Origin: Rutstroemia sp. NJR-2017a BVV2
Taxonomy: Eukaryota; Ascomycota; Leotiomycetes; Helotiales; Rutstroemiaceae
DNA length: 64,000 nt
Reading direction: 5' to 3'
Assembly: GCA_002946415.1 (NCBI GenBank)
Contig: NJPS01000076.1
Span: 62,001-126,000, forward strand
The translations under genes and the position numbers were made by a program. Under the pieces are notes generated by a model, which searched no databases, had not been told where the DNA came from, and saw nothing but the letters and a program-made list of their open reading frames with translations. This document shows positions 1 to 11,578 of this stretch, piece after piece (the first letter of the stretch is position 1; each line of letters starts with the position of its first letter).

Positions 1-1543
1 CGCGCGAAAGATAGTTCATAGTACGTATGTGTATTCGGAAGAGGTAATTCTTCTATTGGATAGAGCGCTTGAGAGAAGGCTTCGATGGTAGGATCAAGCG
101 CGGGAGATTGTATTTGTACTCGGTACTGCTCGACGTCCATTGAATCGAAAATAAAACTTGCATTATCCTCAGTAGCTCTACTAATCACCTTCAAATCCTC
201 TGGGCGTTGCCTGATATGTTGCTGGCCAAAATTAGGTCGTGCCTCTTCTTCAGGGCCAGTATCTCTGGAGACAGTATAACCACCCCAAGGATTTACCACT
301 TCGGTGGCAACTGGCTCTTTAAGCTGCGGGGCTTTTGGTGAGCCACGTCGGGCTTTACTACGGCGAGCAGAAGGCTGCTCTACATCACCGCGAGGTTGTT
401 GTGCCATCTCTTCAGGTGGTTCATCATCATCTTTCGAATTTTCGTCATTCGCACTTTGCTTTGCAAGCGTCAGGAATTGGTGCGTGGTTGACTTAAGCTG
501 TTCGCCGAACTCTGGCTCACGCTGGAGGAGTCCACGCGACATCGCATAGTCGTACAGGTTAATAAAGAGATTGTTCATTTGCTCATTCGTGCCTCGAAGA
601 TCCTGGACTTGCTTCTCAAGGGACGATATCGTGGTCTCCTTGCGATGACGGTAAGCTCTCTGGGCCATTCGGATTTGGGTTCTCCGTCTCTAAAATCATA
701 AGCTTGTCAGTAACGGATAGCGGCATGATAGTCAGTTCAATCACGCGACCAAAGGTCCTCCTTCATACCAGCAGTGATAACAGATGGTGAAAAGGTGAAG
801 ACACTCACATCTGCAGCAGTCTCATCCTTGGTGTCGACTCTTGGCCTTCCTCTGGCCTTCTTTCGAGCCTCTTCCTCGTCATCGACACTCGGCGCTTCAT
901 TGCGAGACTTCCTCTTCCGTTTCGTACCATGATCTTGCTCCTCGCTCGTTGTCCTTGTCTCATCGTCCGCGCTCTTCTCCAGCATCCCAAACGGTATTGG
1001 ACTTTGTGCTGGGTTTTTCATTCTCACCTGGCCTGTCTCATGAGTTCTTGTTGAACTCCTCCCATCATCGTACTTCTCCGCACTTAAGATACCCAAACTA
1101 CTGGGATAAGTGGGCTGAAAGGGATGGCTTAGATAAGCACTCTGAGGGATATGCTGCGTGGGGTTGAAAATGAGGGTCTCCATGGCACGATGCTGTGCTG
1201 TTGTGTAATCCCCGACGAGGTTGGGTACGGAAGGTGGGATCCGGTAATGCGATGTCTCGTTTTGTTGATTACTGATCGATGAAGGCTCACGTGAAATTTC
1301 GGTAGTACGATTTCGGGTCGTCAAACTTTGGTTAGTCTGATGGTGATGGTCGTTCGAGTAATCGGAATTGGAGGCACGCCCGTCTGAATTGGGAATTGAC
1401 GAATTAGGATTCAGGCTGTGGCTGTTGCTGTCGTTGATATTGTTATTGTGACTGTTAGTGTGTGTTTGCATAGCTGCTTGGGTGAGAATAGTCAGAGCAT
1501 AATCATCTTGACGACGGTGGAGAAAATTGTATGAATGATCCAT
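1..1543 (-). CDS. YAP-type bZIP transcription factor, 3' end off the left edge
   Basis: Two exons are seen: 809-1543 with an ATG at 1543, and 689 running off the window. The 119-nt intron 690-808 has donor GTGAGT and acceptor TTTTAG and keeps the frame. Exon 1 encodes an N/S/H-rich, probably disordered N-terminus ending in a basic stretch (KRKRKSRNE, KKARGRPR). Exon 2 opens with the basic region RRRTQIRMAQRAYRHRKE, followed by leucine-zipper-like heptads (residues about 246-300), then an acidic and proline-containing tail. The NxxxQRAxRxRKE-like pattern of the YAP/AP-1 class is present as QIRMAQRAYRHRK, with Gln rather than Asn at the usual invariant position, as in YAP-like fungal bZIPs. Such factors bind DNA as dimers in the nucleus. 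The target pathway cannot be told from sequence. At least 474 residues are coded before the edge, and no stop is reached. Confidence 0.88.
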
Positions 1544-2835
1544 CCGGTCCGAGGCTCGAAGGCGGGCCCCCTTCTTTAAGGTCTAATGGGAATCCCCCTA
1601 GCCTTTCAACTGACTGTTGTCCGCGAAGTATAATTGCAGACGCCAGCTTCCGGCTGATTAAGAGACTGCTTTAACGCCGACGATAGTGCAGAACTCTAGT
1701 CATCGGGCTACCTGCGCACGTAAGTTAGGGAATGGTTTGTCAGCTGTTTTCGAATGACTGTACTTGCATCCTTGTCCCGGCCTTTCTGACTGGGAATAAA
1801 AGGTTGTGCCGAGTCCTGCAGCTCTGTCGTTCCTCTGGGGAATCGCAATTGTATGAAGCTCGATTAAGATATAAGTATTAGTGATCAAAGCCGGAGCAAA
1901 TCCCTCGTGCTTTGTCCAGGTGGGGACGTTTTCATCCTTTCTTTCTAGGGGTTCATGGACTTTTGCATTTCCGAGGACCGACCATTACTATTCAGTTTTG
2001 TGCTAGGGTTATTCAGCCATCGTACATAATGCCAATGCAAAGAACCAATCGATTTCCATATATAATCAGGCGATAATTCGGTATTTGCTTTTGGGGAAAT
2101 GTTTAGGTCGCTGCCGTGCATACACAGGTGTTCCGCTGTTCTGTCGTTCGTGTTTCCCTGGGTCAACTCTTCATACTAGGGTCCTGGGCAATGTCTGGAT
2201 GCAGGACTCTCGGACATTTTAAGCTGCTGGGCGTCATCTACCGCTCATTTGGTGAAGGTCCTGCAGAAGGCCACTAACTCCAGATCCCTTACTGTAGATA
2301 GATCGCTTCTTATGTCAGCTGAGTATGGTGCATCAAACCGGGATGCTGCTTGGTTACAAAGCAGCTATGAAGCTTGGCACAGTATCTGTTCATCTGTCAA
2401 GAATCTGCATCTATTCCTGAACCTCGGGCTATTTTACAGACTATCTCTTCGAAGCAGGAAGTAGCATATATGCGCCGCACCCAACGCCCCTCACAGTGAC
2501 CAAAGACCAGTGCACTCAACACCATGTAAATCAAGAAAGAAATGATAGCCTTGATAGGTATAAATCTGCAATCCTCTCTACCGCGGACGTGCCTATGGGC
2601 AACGTCTTCCAACCTCGAGTGATCCAAGCCGCGCTGAACACCTCAAATCAACCTTTTGAACCGCAATGCTTTTAAAAACCCTTTGATGACTAAGTGCAGA
2701 GACCGAACGACATGTCCGAAATGATGACCGGGTATCGTTGTGTCTATGCAAAACCGAATATGAAATCCCCATCCTCATTCGCGTTGTATAGGTGTTTTAT
2801 AATCGTACATCGGCAATGAAAGAAAGCAGCTATCG
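1544..2835. other. Intergenic: bZIP promoter side and CAF40 3' flank
   Basis: This stretch lies upstream of the bZIP ATG and downstream of the CAF40 stop. Only short antisense-type ORFs occur, with no splice-supported gene. I see nothing else to annotate. Confidence 0.5.
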
Positions 2836-4077
2836 TTAGAGCCCTTGATGGCCACCGGAAGACGATTCAACTACATTATCGGACAGATTGATGAGAAGTT
2901 GTGCGAGGCATCGTTTCGTGGCAGCGTCATCTCGTAAGACCGAAGAAAATGTTGCATCACGGAGGGGTTCCGGTAGGCATTGTCGAAGGGCCTCGCGAGC
3001 TCGAGCATTATCACTTAGTCTGCAAAACTGTTAGCTAAAGTAATAGAGCAGTAGGAAGCTTAATCTGACCTAAGAAAGCAGCGTACGACATGCTTCAGCA
3101 ATCGTGCCGTTTGCTGCTCAACCAATTGCGATACCATATTGCTAAGAACTGTGCCCACAGCATAGAATCGTTCATATGTGGCACAGATATAGTTCAAGCC
3201 ATGATCGTCAAGAAGGATCTTTTGCACAATAAAAATGGCAACCGTCTTGCTTAGCTCTGACCCTGTTTCCATAATTCGAAGACATAATGGTATAATTTCC
3301 GTGGTAAGTAGGAAGTTGATGACATCAGATGAATCATTCTTGACGAGAGCTCCAATAACTCCGAGAGAAGTAAGACGCAAGTATTCGAATGGCCTAGATT
3401 TTGAAGTCGTGTTGAGGAAAGGATATAAAAATAGTGGAATATGGGCTGCTCAATGTTAGTAAAACATTTCAAAATGGTTTCAATAGAATAGAGATGGTAG
3501 CTCACCGTTCAAGAAGAGTGCGCGGGTTTCATTGTGTGAGGCGACGCATTGGAGAAGTGCCAAGGCGTTACAGACTCGATTCGATGCGGCAGCAGTAAGT
3601 TGTGAGGGGTTGAGGAGGGTGTAGACCGAGATTATCTCTTCGAGGAGGGATGTCATAACACCTGTTGCAGTCAGCAAAGTCTCTCTATCATCCAGACTGT
3701 TTTGCATCCGTACCAAAAGAATGCCACAATATCAGTGCAAGCTCCGGCACCTGTTCACGCTTCTTGCTAAGCTCCAGAAGAGCAGCTTCTCTGGTTTCCT
3801 CATTGAGCAGATCCGCGATGAAAGCTAAAGTCCGTCGGTTTTCTTCCGATACGTTGTCGATCATTGTTGCGTCTTGACCATGGGCGGACGAGATGGAGGG
3901 CACTGCAGCGTTGTGGTTTTGAGTTTGTGCCATGCGATTATAATGAGCTGCAGAAGCTGCAGCGGCGGCTGCGACATGATGCGCTTGTTGGTGGTGGGTC
4001 TGCTGATGCATCCATGGTTGGTCACCTTGGGGATTGTATTGATGCTGATGGGAAAAAACGTGTGCCCCGGGGAGCAT
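2836..4077 (-). CDS. CAF40: CCR4-NOT complex subunit CAF40/RCD1 (CNOT9)
   Basis: Four exons (3714-4077, 3506-3661, 3070-3445, 2836-3019) join in frame to 359 residues. The introns have donors GTACGG, GTGAGC and GTCAGA and acceptors ACAG, GCAG and GCAG. The start at 4077 is the first real ATG; the frame continues upstream only through TTG codons. After a Q/H/A-rich N-terminus of about 75 residues, the protein is the armadillo-repeat RCD1 domain: [63 protein letters not shown] and [10 protein letters not shown] are family signatures. CAF40 is a cytoplasmic CCR4-NOT component that recruits mRNAs and regulators for deadenylation and translational repression. The fungal Q-rich extension before the domain is usual. 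Identification is very secure; only the extreme N-terminus is open. Confidence 0.95.
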
Positions 4078-5065
4078 CGTGCGTATCGCGTGAATGGCCG
4101 GCGAGTGGACTCGAAGGCTACAAGATAATGGTGTCTCGGAAGCTTGTAGATCCTCGCGGAACGGTTGCGATAGTCGCGTCAACAATATGGGACGTCAGTG
4201 TGATAAAGGTGAGGGGTATACAAAAGTCGTTCAGGGTTTCCGAGTGAACAGCTGGGCAGTAGCTTATCCTATCTCATTTGTGGGATCTTTCCCTTGGAAT
4301 GAGGTACTGTAGGCGGGGCCAGCTCAATTTAATGCACCAAGTAGATTAGCGCCTGGATTGGCTGAGTTCGGTACTAATGCCTGATATATGAGGCCCTTAC
4401 TTACTCTCTTTCATGGACAGCGTCTACCTTCTTCTGCATGCTCTTGCTTTGTGCCTGTTTATGTTTTTGCAGTGATTATGTATGATTACAGGCAACAGAC
4501 AATTGATTCCTTTATGACTTACTATTTTGGAAAGAACAAAGCAACACACCCAAGAGGAAAACACGTCACTATAGCTTCCATTCGAAACATCAGGGACACA
4601 AGTGAAAATGCAGGATTTGGCTGCAATTTTGCAAACTGCATTATAACTTCGTCACTGTGACTTGCTGACAGTTTGATATGCAACAGTTACCTCCCCGTCA
4701 CGGGAATGTCAAGTACAAACACAGCCAAGGTATCATACTTTATATTATCCACGAAACTTTTCACTCGTGTACAAGTTCTCCTGCTTACATTGCCCCGTTC
4801 ATCTCCAATAGTCTTCTCTTATGCTGTACACAGCAAGACAAACCCAAAAATGCTAATCCCACAAGCTTGTCGACAATACATCAAACACCTATACTACCAT
4901 AAGAAAACCACACGCTATGGAACAAACCTAGTTGCTGACAGCAACAGGTTCTTTTTGCTCAATATGCCTTGCTAGTTCTCTACTGAGCTTCTTGAATCAA
5001 CCAACCGGAATATATTCCATGAAAGAAAAAGAAATTATGCGATAGAAAAGAAAGAATGCGTTAAG
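4078..5065. other. Intergenic: CAF40 promoter and WHI2-like 3' flank
   Basis: This stretch holds the 5' flank of CAF40 and the 3' flank of the WHI2-like gene. AT-rich parts carry only chance ORFs of up to 100 codons. I see no RNA gene or repeat. Confidence 0.45.
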
Positions 5066-6640
5066 TCAGCGCAGCCCGATGACGCTCATTTCCAACGTCC
5101 AGACCCTTCTGATCCACACTTTCAATTTGCCTTCAACACCTTCGACGTTCTCAAGTTCTACACCCTCCCACCAACATCTTCTCGCGGGTTTCCTCCAGAA
5201 TAGGAGGAGCTTCTGAGCCATGCCGACAGCATTACCGTTCATTTCGTTGCCGCGAATGTCAGTGCGAAGGCGTGCTAGCGCGAGACTGCATATGACAGCT
5301 TTATTTGGCTCTCCTGCTCGGTGACCCCAATGATCGTCGTGATTGAATCCACTATACTAACGTCAGCTCGTTGTATGCTACGCTATGGCAGCGAATGGAA
5401 ACATACCCAGCGGTTAACATCTCAATCAGATGTTGTTCAGTTGTCCCTGCTTCATCACTCCTTCGTAGACCTGAAAAGATGCCATCCTGCTTCAACAATG
5501 CCTTGCCAGCCGCTCTCTTGACCTCGATCATTTCTGGCTGTTCGATATCGGCCCGTGGAGGTATGGCATAAAAGTCCAAGTCTTCTCTCAGCACAATTAT
5601 TCCAGCCCTGTCCTGCAACATTTCTCGGGCAGAGCCTGCCATTGGTTCAATCGGCACTGTGTCGTTGTCTGGCCCTGCAGACGGTGAATTGGAACCTGAT
5701 GGTATCGTCTGCGCGACATTGCGGAAGAATTCGAGCATGTATTGTAATGAGGCAGGATCATACTGGGAAAAACAGTCAGCTATATGCAAACTTAAATTTG
5801 ACAGTAGATTACGAGTAAATGAAATTTTACGGACATCAACTTGGAATGCATCGCCTTCATGATAAGCACTAAGGTGACCATCAGGTAACAAACCATTGGG
5901 GAATAGCGATAAGAGAACAAATTCCGGCAGTGTCAAAAGTTCATCTCTCGATAGCGTGAATCGCGTGCCCCTAATTGATGATATTAGTATGCATACAAAT
6001 TGTTTGAGCTGTCCATATCTTACCGCAGGTCCATAGTGATATTCTCATCGGCACCGACATCTGCGCATCGTCAGTAATTATTCAACTCCAACTGCCAATT
6101 GAGAATCTACATGCCTCCCAAAGTGTTTATAGGTGCGGCACCCTGCTGCACTTGAGTAATTATACTCGCAGCTCCTCCGGCGGCCGCCATCAGATACGTA
6201 AAGCCGTCGAGCGGACTTGAACCTTCAGAGTATGCAGGCGGTGGCTCGTTCTCGTCGTCTTTCTTCGAAGATTCGCCCTTGGTATCTTGCGGTAAGGCTG
6301 CTTTAGTCTCTGCTTCGACGTCTCGCGAAGATGTAGAAGCTTGGTGAGTATGATCCGACGCGACAGGGGCGTAGGCCGGGGCAGATGTCGATGCGCCTGC
6401 TTCGGTGACGGCTACTTTGTAAGCTTCAACGGCTTCCGCAGTCGATGTATAGAGAGAAGAAAAAGGTGGGGGTCTTGGTGATGGAGGTGTAGAGTGTGAT
6501 GGTTCAGAGACGGGGTATCTAGGAGGTGGTGATTGACTGCGAGCTATCACCTCCAACTTCGATTCTTGCTCGTCAATATTATTATTATCCAGCCCAACGG
6601 ACACGGACGGACCGTCGTTGGCTCCTTGCGTATTCGACAA
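5066..6640 (-). CDS. WHI2: WHI2-like BTB/POZ growth and stress regulator
   Basis: Five exons are inferred (6115-6640, 6024-6060, 5835-5970, 5407-5762, 5066-5351), giving 446 codons in frame. The first 150 residues are proline/serine-rich. The BTB-like core follows: RGTRFTLSRDELLTLPEFV, LFPNGLLPDGH, YDPASLQYMLEFFRNVAQ and LREDLDFYAIPPR. The C-terminus (WWEGVELENVEG, VWIRRVWTLEMSVIGLR) is the conserved WHI2 tail. In yeast Whi2 works with the Psr1/Psr2 phosphatases in stress response and TORC1 restraint. Oddities: exon 1 reads open back to a TAA with no ATG, so the start at 6640 is a TTG or a 5' exon is missing. The first intron appears to use a GC donor (GAG|GCATGT), the only strong site giving the right phase. 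Intron 5763-5834 is 72 nt, stopless and in frame. Confidence 0.85.
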
Positions 6641-7662
6641 CGTGATTGCTGAGACTTTGAGTGGATAGAATTGAGATTTGTTACAAGGATTTCGCTGATT
6701 TATTGAAAGACGGAGATTATGGTGTCTGGAGCATGGAATTATGGCTGCCGGTATGGGTTATGATTGTACATCAGATGTGATAATGAACCTTCTTCAAGGT
6801 TCCCAGTTCTAAGATGTTGCGGCTTCCCCTATGAGCTTAAGCTGAGCTAGCTGTATGAAGTTTAGCTTTTCCACAATAGTTCAAGTGCATTCAGGGTAAC
6901 TCGAGCGGCAGGCGCTTAAATCTCCCTCTTCGACGAGACATTGTCGATGGCTGGAGAAACGCTACAACATTGCCAACTTGGGAGGAATACATGCAGATTT
7001 ATATCCTCAAATAATATGGTTGTCCTTGCTGGAATGACATTCCTTCTTCAGATGAATGGTGGTGAGAACCCTGTCACCACAAGAAAGTGGATCACGGCAT
7101 TCCACTAATGCCTACCTAGTAACTTCATCGTACCACGTATCATGGTCTTTGAATTGCTCGGCACCTTTGGATTATCGTCAATGCAATTTCACCATATTTC
7201 CGAGTGTTTTCACCCTGACGAATCTGAGGCTTCCGCTATAAGTTTAATAGCCAATTTACTCGCTCAGCATGTCCACTTCCAACACGATGCCGGCTTTTGA
7301 TTGCTGTGCTTTTCGTTTCAGAGCTGTCCGGAAGTTAGGACACATCATAGGATTTCCTTCAAGTCTTACTGTCTATATCTGATGATATCAAGCACTGTAG
7401 TCAGTGACTCTATCCTAGATGAGACGTGAGACGCTGTGGGAATCACGTACTAATTTTCAAGCATGACTTCTATTCACATACCTCCGTAGCATGCTTTCCG
7501 AATGCTTCGTCCCTAATTGTTCGCGCGTGATGAAAGCCCACTGAATCTTATATCATTTGGTAGAACATCAGGCAGTATTTAACCACCATCTCGCGTGGAG
7601 CTCATTCTCTTTTGTCTGAAATGCTCGGGACATAAGCAAACATCCATACTATTTCAATCAAA
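6641..7662. other. Divergent promoter region, WHI2-like (-) and orphan gene (+)
   Basis: This one-kilobase gap separates two divergently read genes. A missing 5' exon of the WHI2-like gene would lie here. No ORF with convincing coding character is seen. Confidence 0.45.
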
Positions 7663-8484
7663 ATGTCCTATCCACAGAGAGAATACCAAGGCAATAGCCA
7701 GCAGAGAGGTTATGACACCAATAGTGACCGTCGAACCTGTTTCACTCCATCACCACCTAATGTTACTCGGCTACATAGGGACAACGTCCACTCCAGTAGC
7801 ATGTCTCGAGGGTCTCCATCGCCGTGGATGTCATATGGAACATCTCCAAGCAGATCAATAACACCATCGAGGACAACATCTTCACAAAGAGACACTGGGA
7901 TGTTCAACACCCAACCAACCTCACCCTATAGAGATAATGTACAAGCCAACTATGGAGTCACCCGTCTACAAAGAGACAATCTTCAAGCACCCTCAACTGC
8001 CACCCGAGCACCACCAGGTCAGAAGTCAGTATTCCAATCCCAGAATGACATAGTAATGGCCGCCCGTCAAACCCAGTACGACCAGCTCGATGACACCCAA
8101 CGAGAAGAGCAGGACGACTGGGTTTCTTCAATAGCCGCGCGAACTGACGCATGCGTCAATGGTCACCCGTGGGTACGACATCCCACCTTGAAAGGCTACG
8201 TGTGTACGAGTGGAAATCGTTTTATGACGGATGAGTTAATAGCAGAAGGTAAAGGTGGCTGTTACTGTTCAACATATCAAAAGGTAGTGACCAGTCACCT
8301 GATAGGACCATGGTATGAGAATGACGACGGTATTTGGGTTTACCGTGGCGAGGGTATTCCAATGAGAAATTTCAATCGGCCGGAAAAGAGAAGTGTGTAT
8401 GGCAAGCGTTGTGGGATTCCAGCGTTGGGTTGGATCAATGGATCTCATTATGAAGAATGGTGGATGAGGTATGCGGATTGGTGA
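7663..8484 (+). CDS. Orphan protein, repeat-rich N-terminus and Cys-containing C-terminal domain
   Basis: This is a single-exon ORF of 273 codons with an ATG at 7663; I do not recognise the family. Residues 1-130 are polar and probably disordered. They carry an imperfectly repeated VTRLxRDN[VL] motif (three RDN copies) among Ser/Thr/Pro stretches. From about residue 140 the protein becomes compact. It has Cys163, Cys181, Cys200 and Cys202 around CVNGHPWVRHP, GYVCTSG and GGCYC, followed by an aromatic-rich end (GPWYEND, WVYRGEG, WWMRYADW). The spacing could suit a metal site or disulfides, but there is no signal peptide, so an intracellular role is more likely. Paralogues of such architecture are often lineage-specific. 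Function is unknown. Confidence 0.7.
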   Translation: MSYPQREYQGNSQQRGYDTNSDRRTCFTPSPPNVTRLHRDNVHSSSMSRGSPSPWMSYGTSPSRSITPSRTTSSQRDTGMFNTQPTSPYRDNVQANYGVTRLQRDNLQAPSTATRAPPGQKSVFQSQNDIVMAARQTQYDQLDDTQREEQDDWVSSIAARTDACVNGHPWVRHPTLKGYVCTSGNRFMTDELIAEGKGGCYCSTYQKVVTSHLIGPWYENDDGIWVYRGEGIPMRNFNRPEKRSVYGKRCGIPALGWINGSHYEEWWMRYADW

Positions 8485-9220
8485 TATATGTAAGGCGAGT
8501 TTACCCCGGCACAGATGCTTAGTGGGTTTGCGACATAGTGAAATGGTCTGGTGTTAGATAGGCTAGTTCGTTACCAATTTACGTTGCTTTTCCAAAGAAA
8601 TTTATCCTTCTCGTCATAGGCAGTATACTTGGATCAAACTTCTACGTTGTTAACACCCTGCAGTGCTTCCCAAGATCTTTTATCATCACGTTATCCCCTG
8701 CCACACTGCAGCAACTCAACTTCAAAATCATGTTTCCCGTCCATTCTTATTTGTCTTCTTGTTCGTCCCCTTCCTTCTCTTCTGCTCTACTCTACGCCGT
8801 CTTCCCCTTCATCATTACGCACCCACCTGCACACGCATATTCATTCATTCACAAAGGCCATATGTTCATTTACAAATCCCGCCCATTTACCTATATACCG
8901 ACCTACCTACCTGCCTACTTACCTACCTTTCTTAAACTCCAAGTTTCCGTACTCAAATATCGCACACACACCTTCACAATATCCAGGCAGAGAGTCAATC
9001 GATCCCACAAAACAAACCCCGAAAATACAAAAAACGAAACGAAAACCATATATCTACACCAAACCTCACCCTCACCATCATCATCACCTTCCACTTCTCT
9101 TCTACAAATTCTACAACTCAAAACCACACAACCTGTAACAAACATCCCCCGCCTCACTTCCCACTCCCCACTCCCCAACCACCACCAACACATTACTCAA
9201 CGCGCGGAAACTTCTCTTCT

Positions 9221-9420
9221 CACGTCCCCATTCCATTCATACCCTTCTTCTTTCCTCCCCCTCCTCCTCCTTCCTCCCCCTCCTTCTTCTCGCCCCTCCT
9301 CTTTTCCTTTCCCTCTCTTCTTTTCTTCCCCCCTCCTCTTTTCCTTCCACCTCCTTCTTGCCCCCTCCCCTTCTACAGCCCACCCCGATCACCTAAGCCG
9401 ACCTTCCCTCTTCCCCAAAA
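9221..9420 (+). repeat. Polypyrimidine tract
   Basis: About 200 bases are nearly all C and T on the plus strand (TTCCTCCCC-type runs). Such mirror-like polypurine/polypyrimidine DNA can adopt triplex structures. It lies between two convergent genes, probably in 3' UTR or spacer. Confidence 0.75.
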
Positions 9421-9900
9421 GAAAAAACAAAATAAGTTGTTGGAAAGTAAGCAAATAATATGTTGGCGGCCTCACCTCCCCTCACCATACCTCACACACC
9501 GTAGCCTCGACCGACCGCAACCTAACCCATCCCAGTTTCCGACCATGTTTTAGACTCCTCTATGTTCTAGACTTCTTGATTTATGTATGAATGTAATCAT
9601 AGGAAATATTACCCATCTATCTATGATATATTTCCCAATGCCAACACATCAGCAGCACATCAGCAGCGCATCAGCAGCACATCAGCTCACCTAATACTCT
9701 ACGGAACCCCGGAAATAAACCCCGACCTCCCATATCTATTCGTATTCCTTCTCTCCTCCGACATAACTTTTAATCTTACATCATCAAGGTGGGATAGTGA
9801 GGTAAATAGATTCACAACTATCTCAGCTCGTCCTATATCTACACCTGTATCTACACCCACCACCTCCCAACTGTTAATCTTTCCCTTCCTCCCTCCTTCA

Positions 9901-9973
9901 ATCCATCCATCCATCCATCCATCCATCCATCCATCCATCCATCCATCCATCCATCCATCCATCCATCCATCCA
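9901..9973. repeat. (ATCC)n microsatellite
   Basis: About 18 uninterrupted tandem copies of ATCC are read directly from the sequence. It lies outside any supported gene and is likely length-variable between strains. Confidence 0.97.
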
Positions 9974-10807
9974 TCTTTCCAAGAACTAAAGTAAACAAGT
10001 GAATTGAATTGCCCATCCACCCATTCCATTCGCCCACAAACCAACCAAAAATAGACCAGACAGAGAATCTATTAATAGATAAACGTGGAAAGACAACGAG
10101 AGGGTGAATCTGTGTACATTCACCGAGAGAAGTAAGCACATCACCTGCGAATGACCGTGATTGACCCGACCCAAGTAGATGCGGTGCAGTATAGACGAGT
10201 GGAAGAGGAAGGGGAGCGAGCACTGGCCAAGTGGAAGGAAGGGGATATGATAGAGTTGTTTGAGCAAGCAAGTAATGTGCGACGGGAGAGGTTGCGGCTC
10301 CCCTGGATATTCAAACAACTCCACAGGAACAGCACATCACAATCACGATAATAAGACCAAGTTTGCACAGAAAATGGTGATCAATAGATTTGATTCTTCG
10401 TAAATATGATAGGTAATTCCACGAGTTAACAAAAACCATGCCTGGGTCACCATCCAAACAGAATCCTTAAGATTCTGTGGGAGACACCTAGACTAACTAC
10501 TACAGCAAGCCGAAAGCAAAAAGAATAGTCGTAAACCCCGAAACATAAGCAACATTTCATCGATGCCCCTATAAACCTTCCCTAGACACACACTGAGAAT
10601 AGAAATCCGACGATGGCGTACTCCCAACCATCCGGTGAAGCAAATATAAGAAAGGGTACAAGAATGAGACGACTTCCAATGAGATCCGCGACTGTAACGT
10701 CATTGCTGTGCCCCTACGCGACAGCTGCTATCACAGTCTCCTTAGAGCAAAGGGCCAAAAATCCCCACCTCCAATCCATGAGTGTGCCGGTGACTGAAGA
10801 AACAGCC

Positions 10808-11578
10808 TTATTGTCCGCTCCTTCGTAAAGCGATTTGCTTCCAGTGATCACGTTCTTCTGTCAACTTTTTGATTTCATCCTCGAGTTCTTCAAACCGTTG
10901 CATTTTCCTTTGTCGCGACTTACGTGCTGCAAGAGTATTGCGAGCTCGCTTCATCGCGATGGTGTCGTTAGGGTCTTCTACTACGATAGGCTTAAGTTCT
11001 TTTTGAGGTTTGCGAATGCCAGAAGAAGTAGAAAGAGTCCCAGATGGCGGGGATGCACCAGAGCCAGAGCGACGACGGCTGTCCTTTAGCTTTTTGAGTT
11101 CTCTGCCAACCTCAAGCTCTTCCTCTACTTGCAGAGGAGAGTGGTCAGATTCGGGTTGTTTGACCTGGTCCTCTTGAGGAAAGAGAGGAAACCAAGGATC
11201 ACCGGAAACTTGTAGGTCGGTAACGAAAGGAGAGAGGTCGTACTCATTGCCAAGGTCTGGGGAATCGTTGTACGTGGAAGGAGATGTCAGGTTCGTAAAC
11301 GCAGTCGAGTTGGGAGCAGATGCGAACGAGTCGCGAACGAAAAGATCTTGAGGAGATACAGTGCCCATGTTGGTGGAGCTCGACGATGAGAGGTTTGATA
11401 ACGGGTCATACATTGTTGCAACAGCCGGAGAGGAGTAGGCTGAGGAATATGAGTTTTGTGTCGAGGCTCCACCCTCGAAAGCAGTGAATTCGTCAAAGAG
11501 ATCCATGTCTGAATGTGAATGTGAGTCAATGCGCAAATGTGTATGTGAATGTGCAAATGGTCTACCTTGCAAAGCCAT
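10808..11578 (-). CDS. cpc1: Cross-pathway control protein CPC1 (GCN4-type bZIP), AUG-initiated form
   Basis: The AUG at 11578 with removal of intron 11509-11565 (donor GTAGAC, acceptor TTCAG, 57 nt, stopless and in frame) gives 237 residues, the usual size for fungal CPC1/CpcA. Near the start is an acidic, aromatic stretch (DMDLFDEFTAFEGG), and further on DPWFPLFPQED; both resemble Gcn4-type activation segments. The last 55 residues are the bZIP: MKRARNTLAARKSRQRK, then ELEDEIKKLTEERDHWK. CPC1 activates amino-acid biosynthesis genes on starvation by binding TGASTCA elements. A TGAGTCA sits at 12572-12578, upstream of the uORFs, suggesting autoregulation. Translation is probably uORF-controlled, and the frame continues 5' without AUG (see separate entries). 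Identification is secure; the intron is inferred from splice signals. Confidence 0.93.
   Translation of the reverse strand: MALQGRPFAHSHTHLRIDSHSHSDMDLFDEFTAFEGGASTQNSYSSAYSSPAVATMYDPLSNLSSSSSTNMGTVSPQDLFVRDSFASAPNSTAFTNLTSPSTYNDSPDLGNEYDLSPFVTDLQVSGDPWFPLFPQEDQVKQPESDHSPLQVEEELEVGRELKKLKDSRRRSGSGASPPSGTLSTSSGIRKPQKELKPIVVEDPNDTIAMKRARNTLAARKSRQRKMQRFEELEDEIKKLTEERDHWKQIALRRSGQ

Larger units (their letters stand above)
8485..10807. other. Convergent intergenic region, pyrimidine-rich
   Basis: The gap lies between the 3' ends of the orphan gene (+) and CPC1 (-). About 8700-9430 is strongly C/T-biased on the plus strand. Overlapping open frames there (up to 242 codons) are low-complexity artefacts of the bias, not genes. 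A tetranucleotide array sits at 9901-9973. Confidence 0.5.

Noticed and set aside
4078..4185. 36-residue N-terminal extension of CAF40
   Set aside because: The frame begins with TTG, not ATG, and the extension is unlike the family; the ATG at 4077 is the likely start.
8629..9458. Long open frames (169 and 242 codons) in the pyrimidine-rich region
   Set aside because: They arise from C/T bias with few stops in several overlapping frames, give Ser/Pro/Leu/His low complexity and match no domain.
9699..10271. 190-codon minus frame with a GWMD repeat
   Set aside because: The repeat is the translation of the (ATCC)n microsatellite; the flanks do not look coding.
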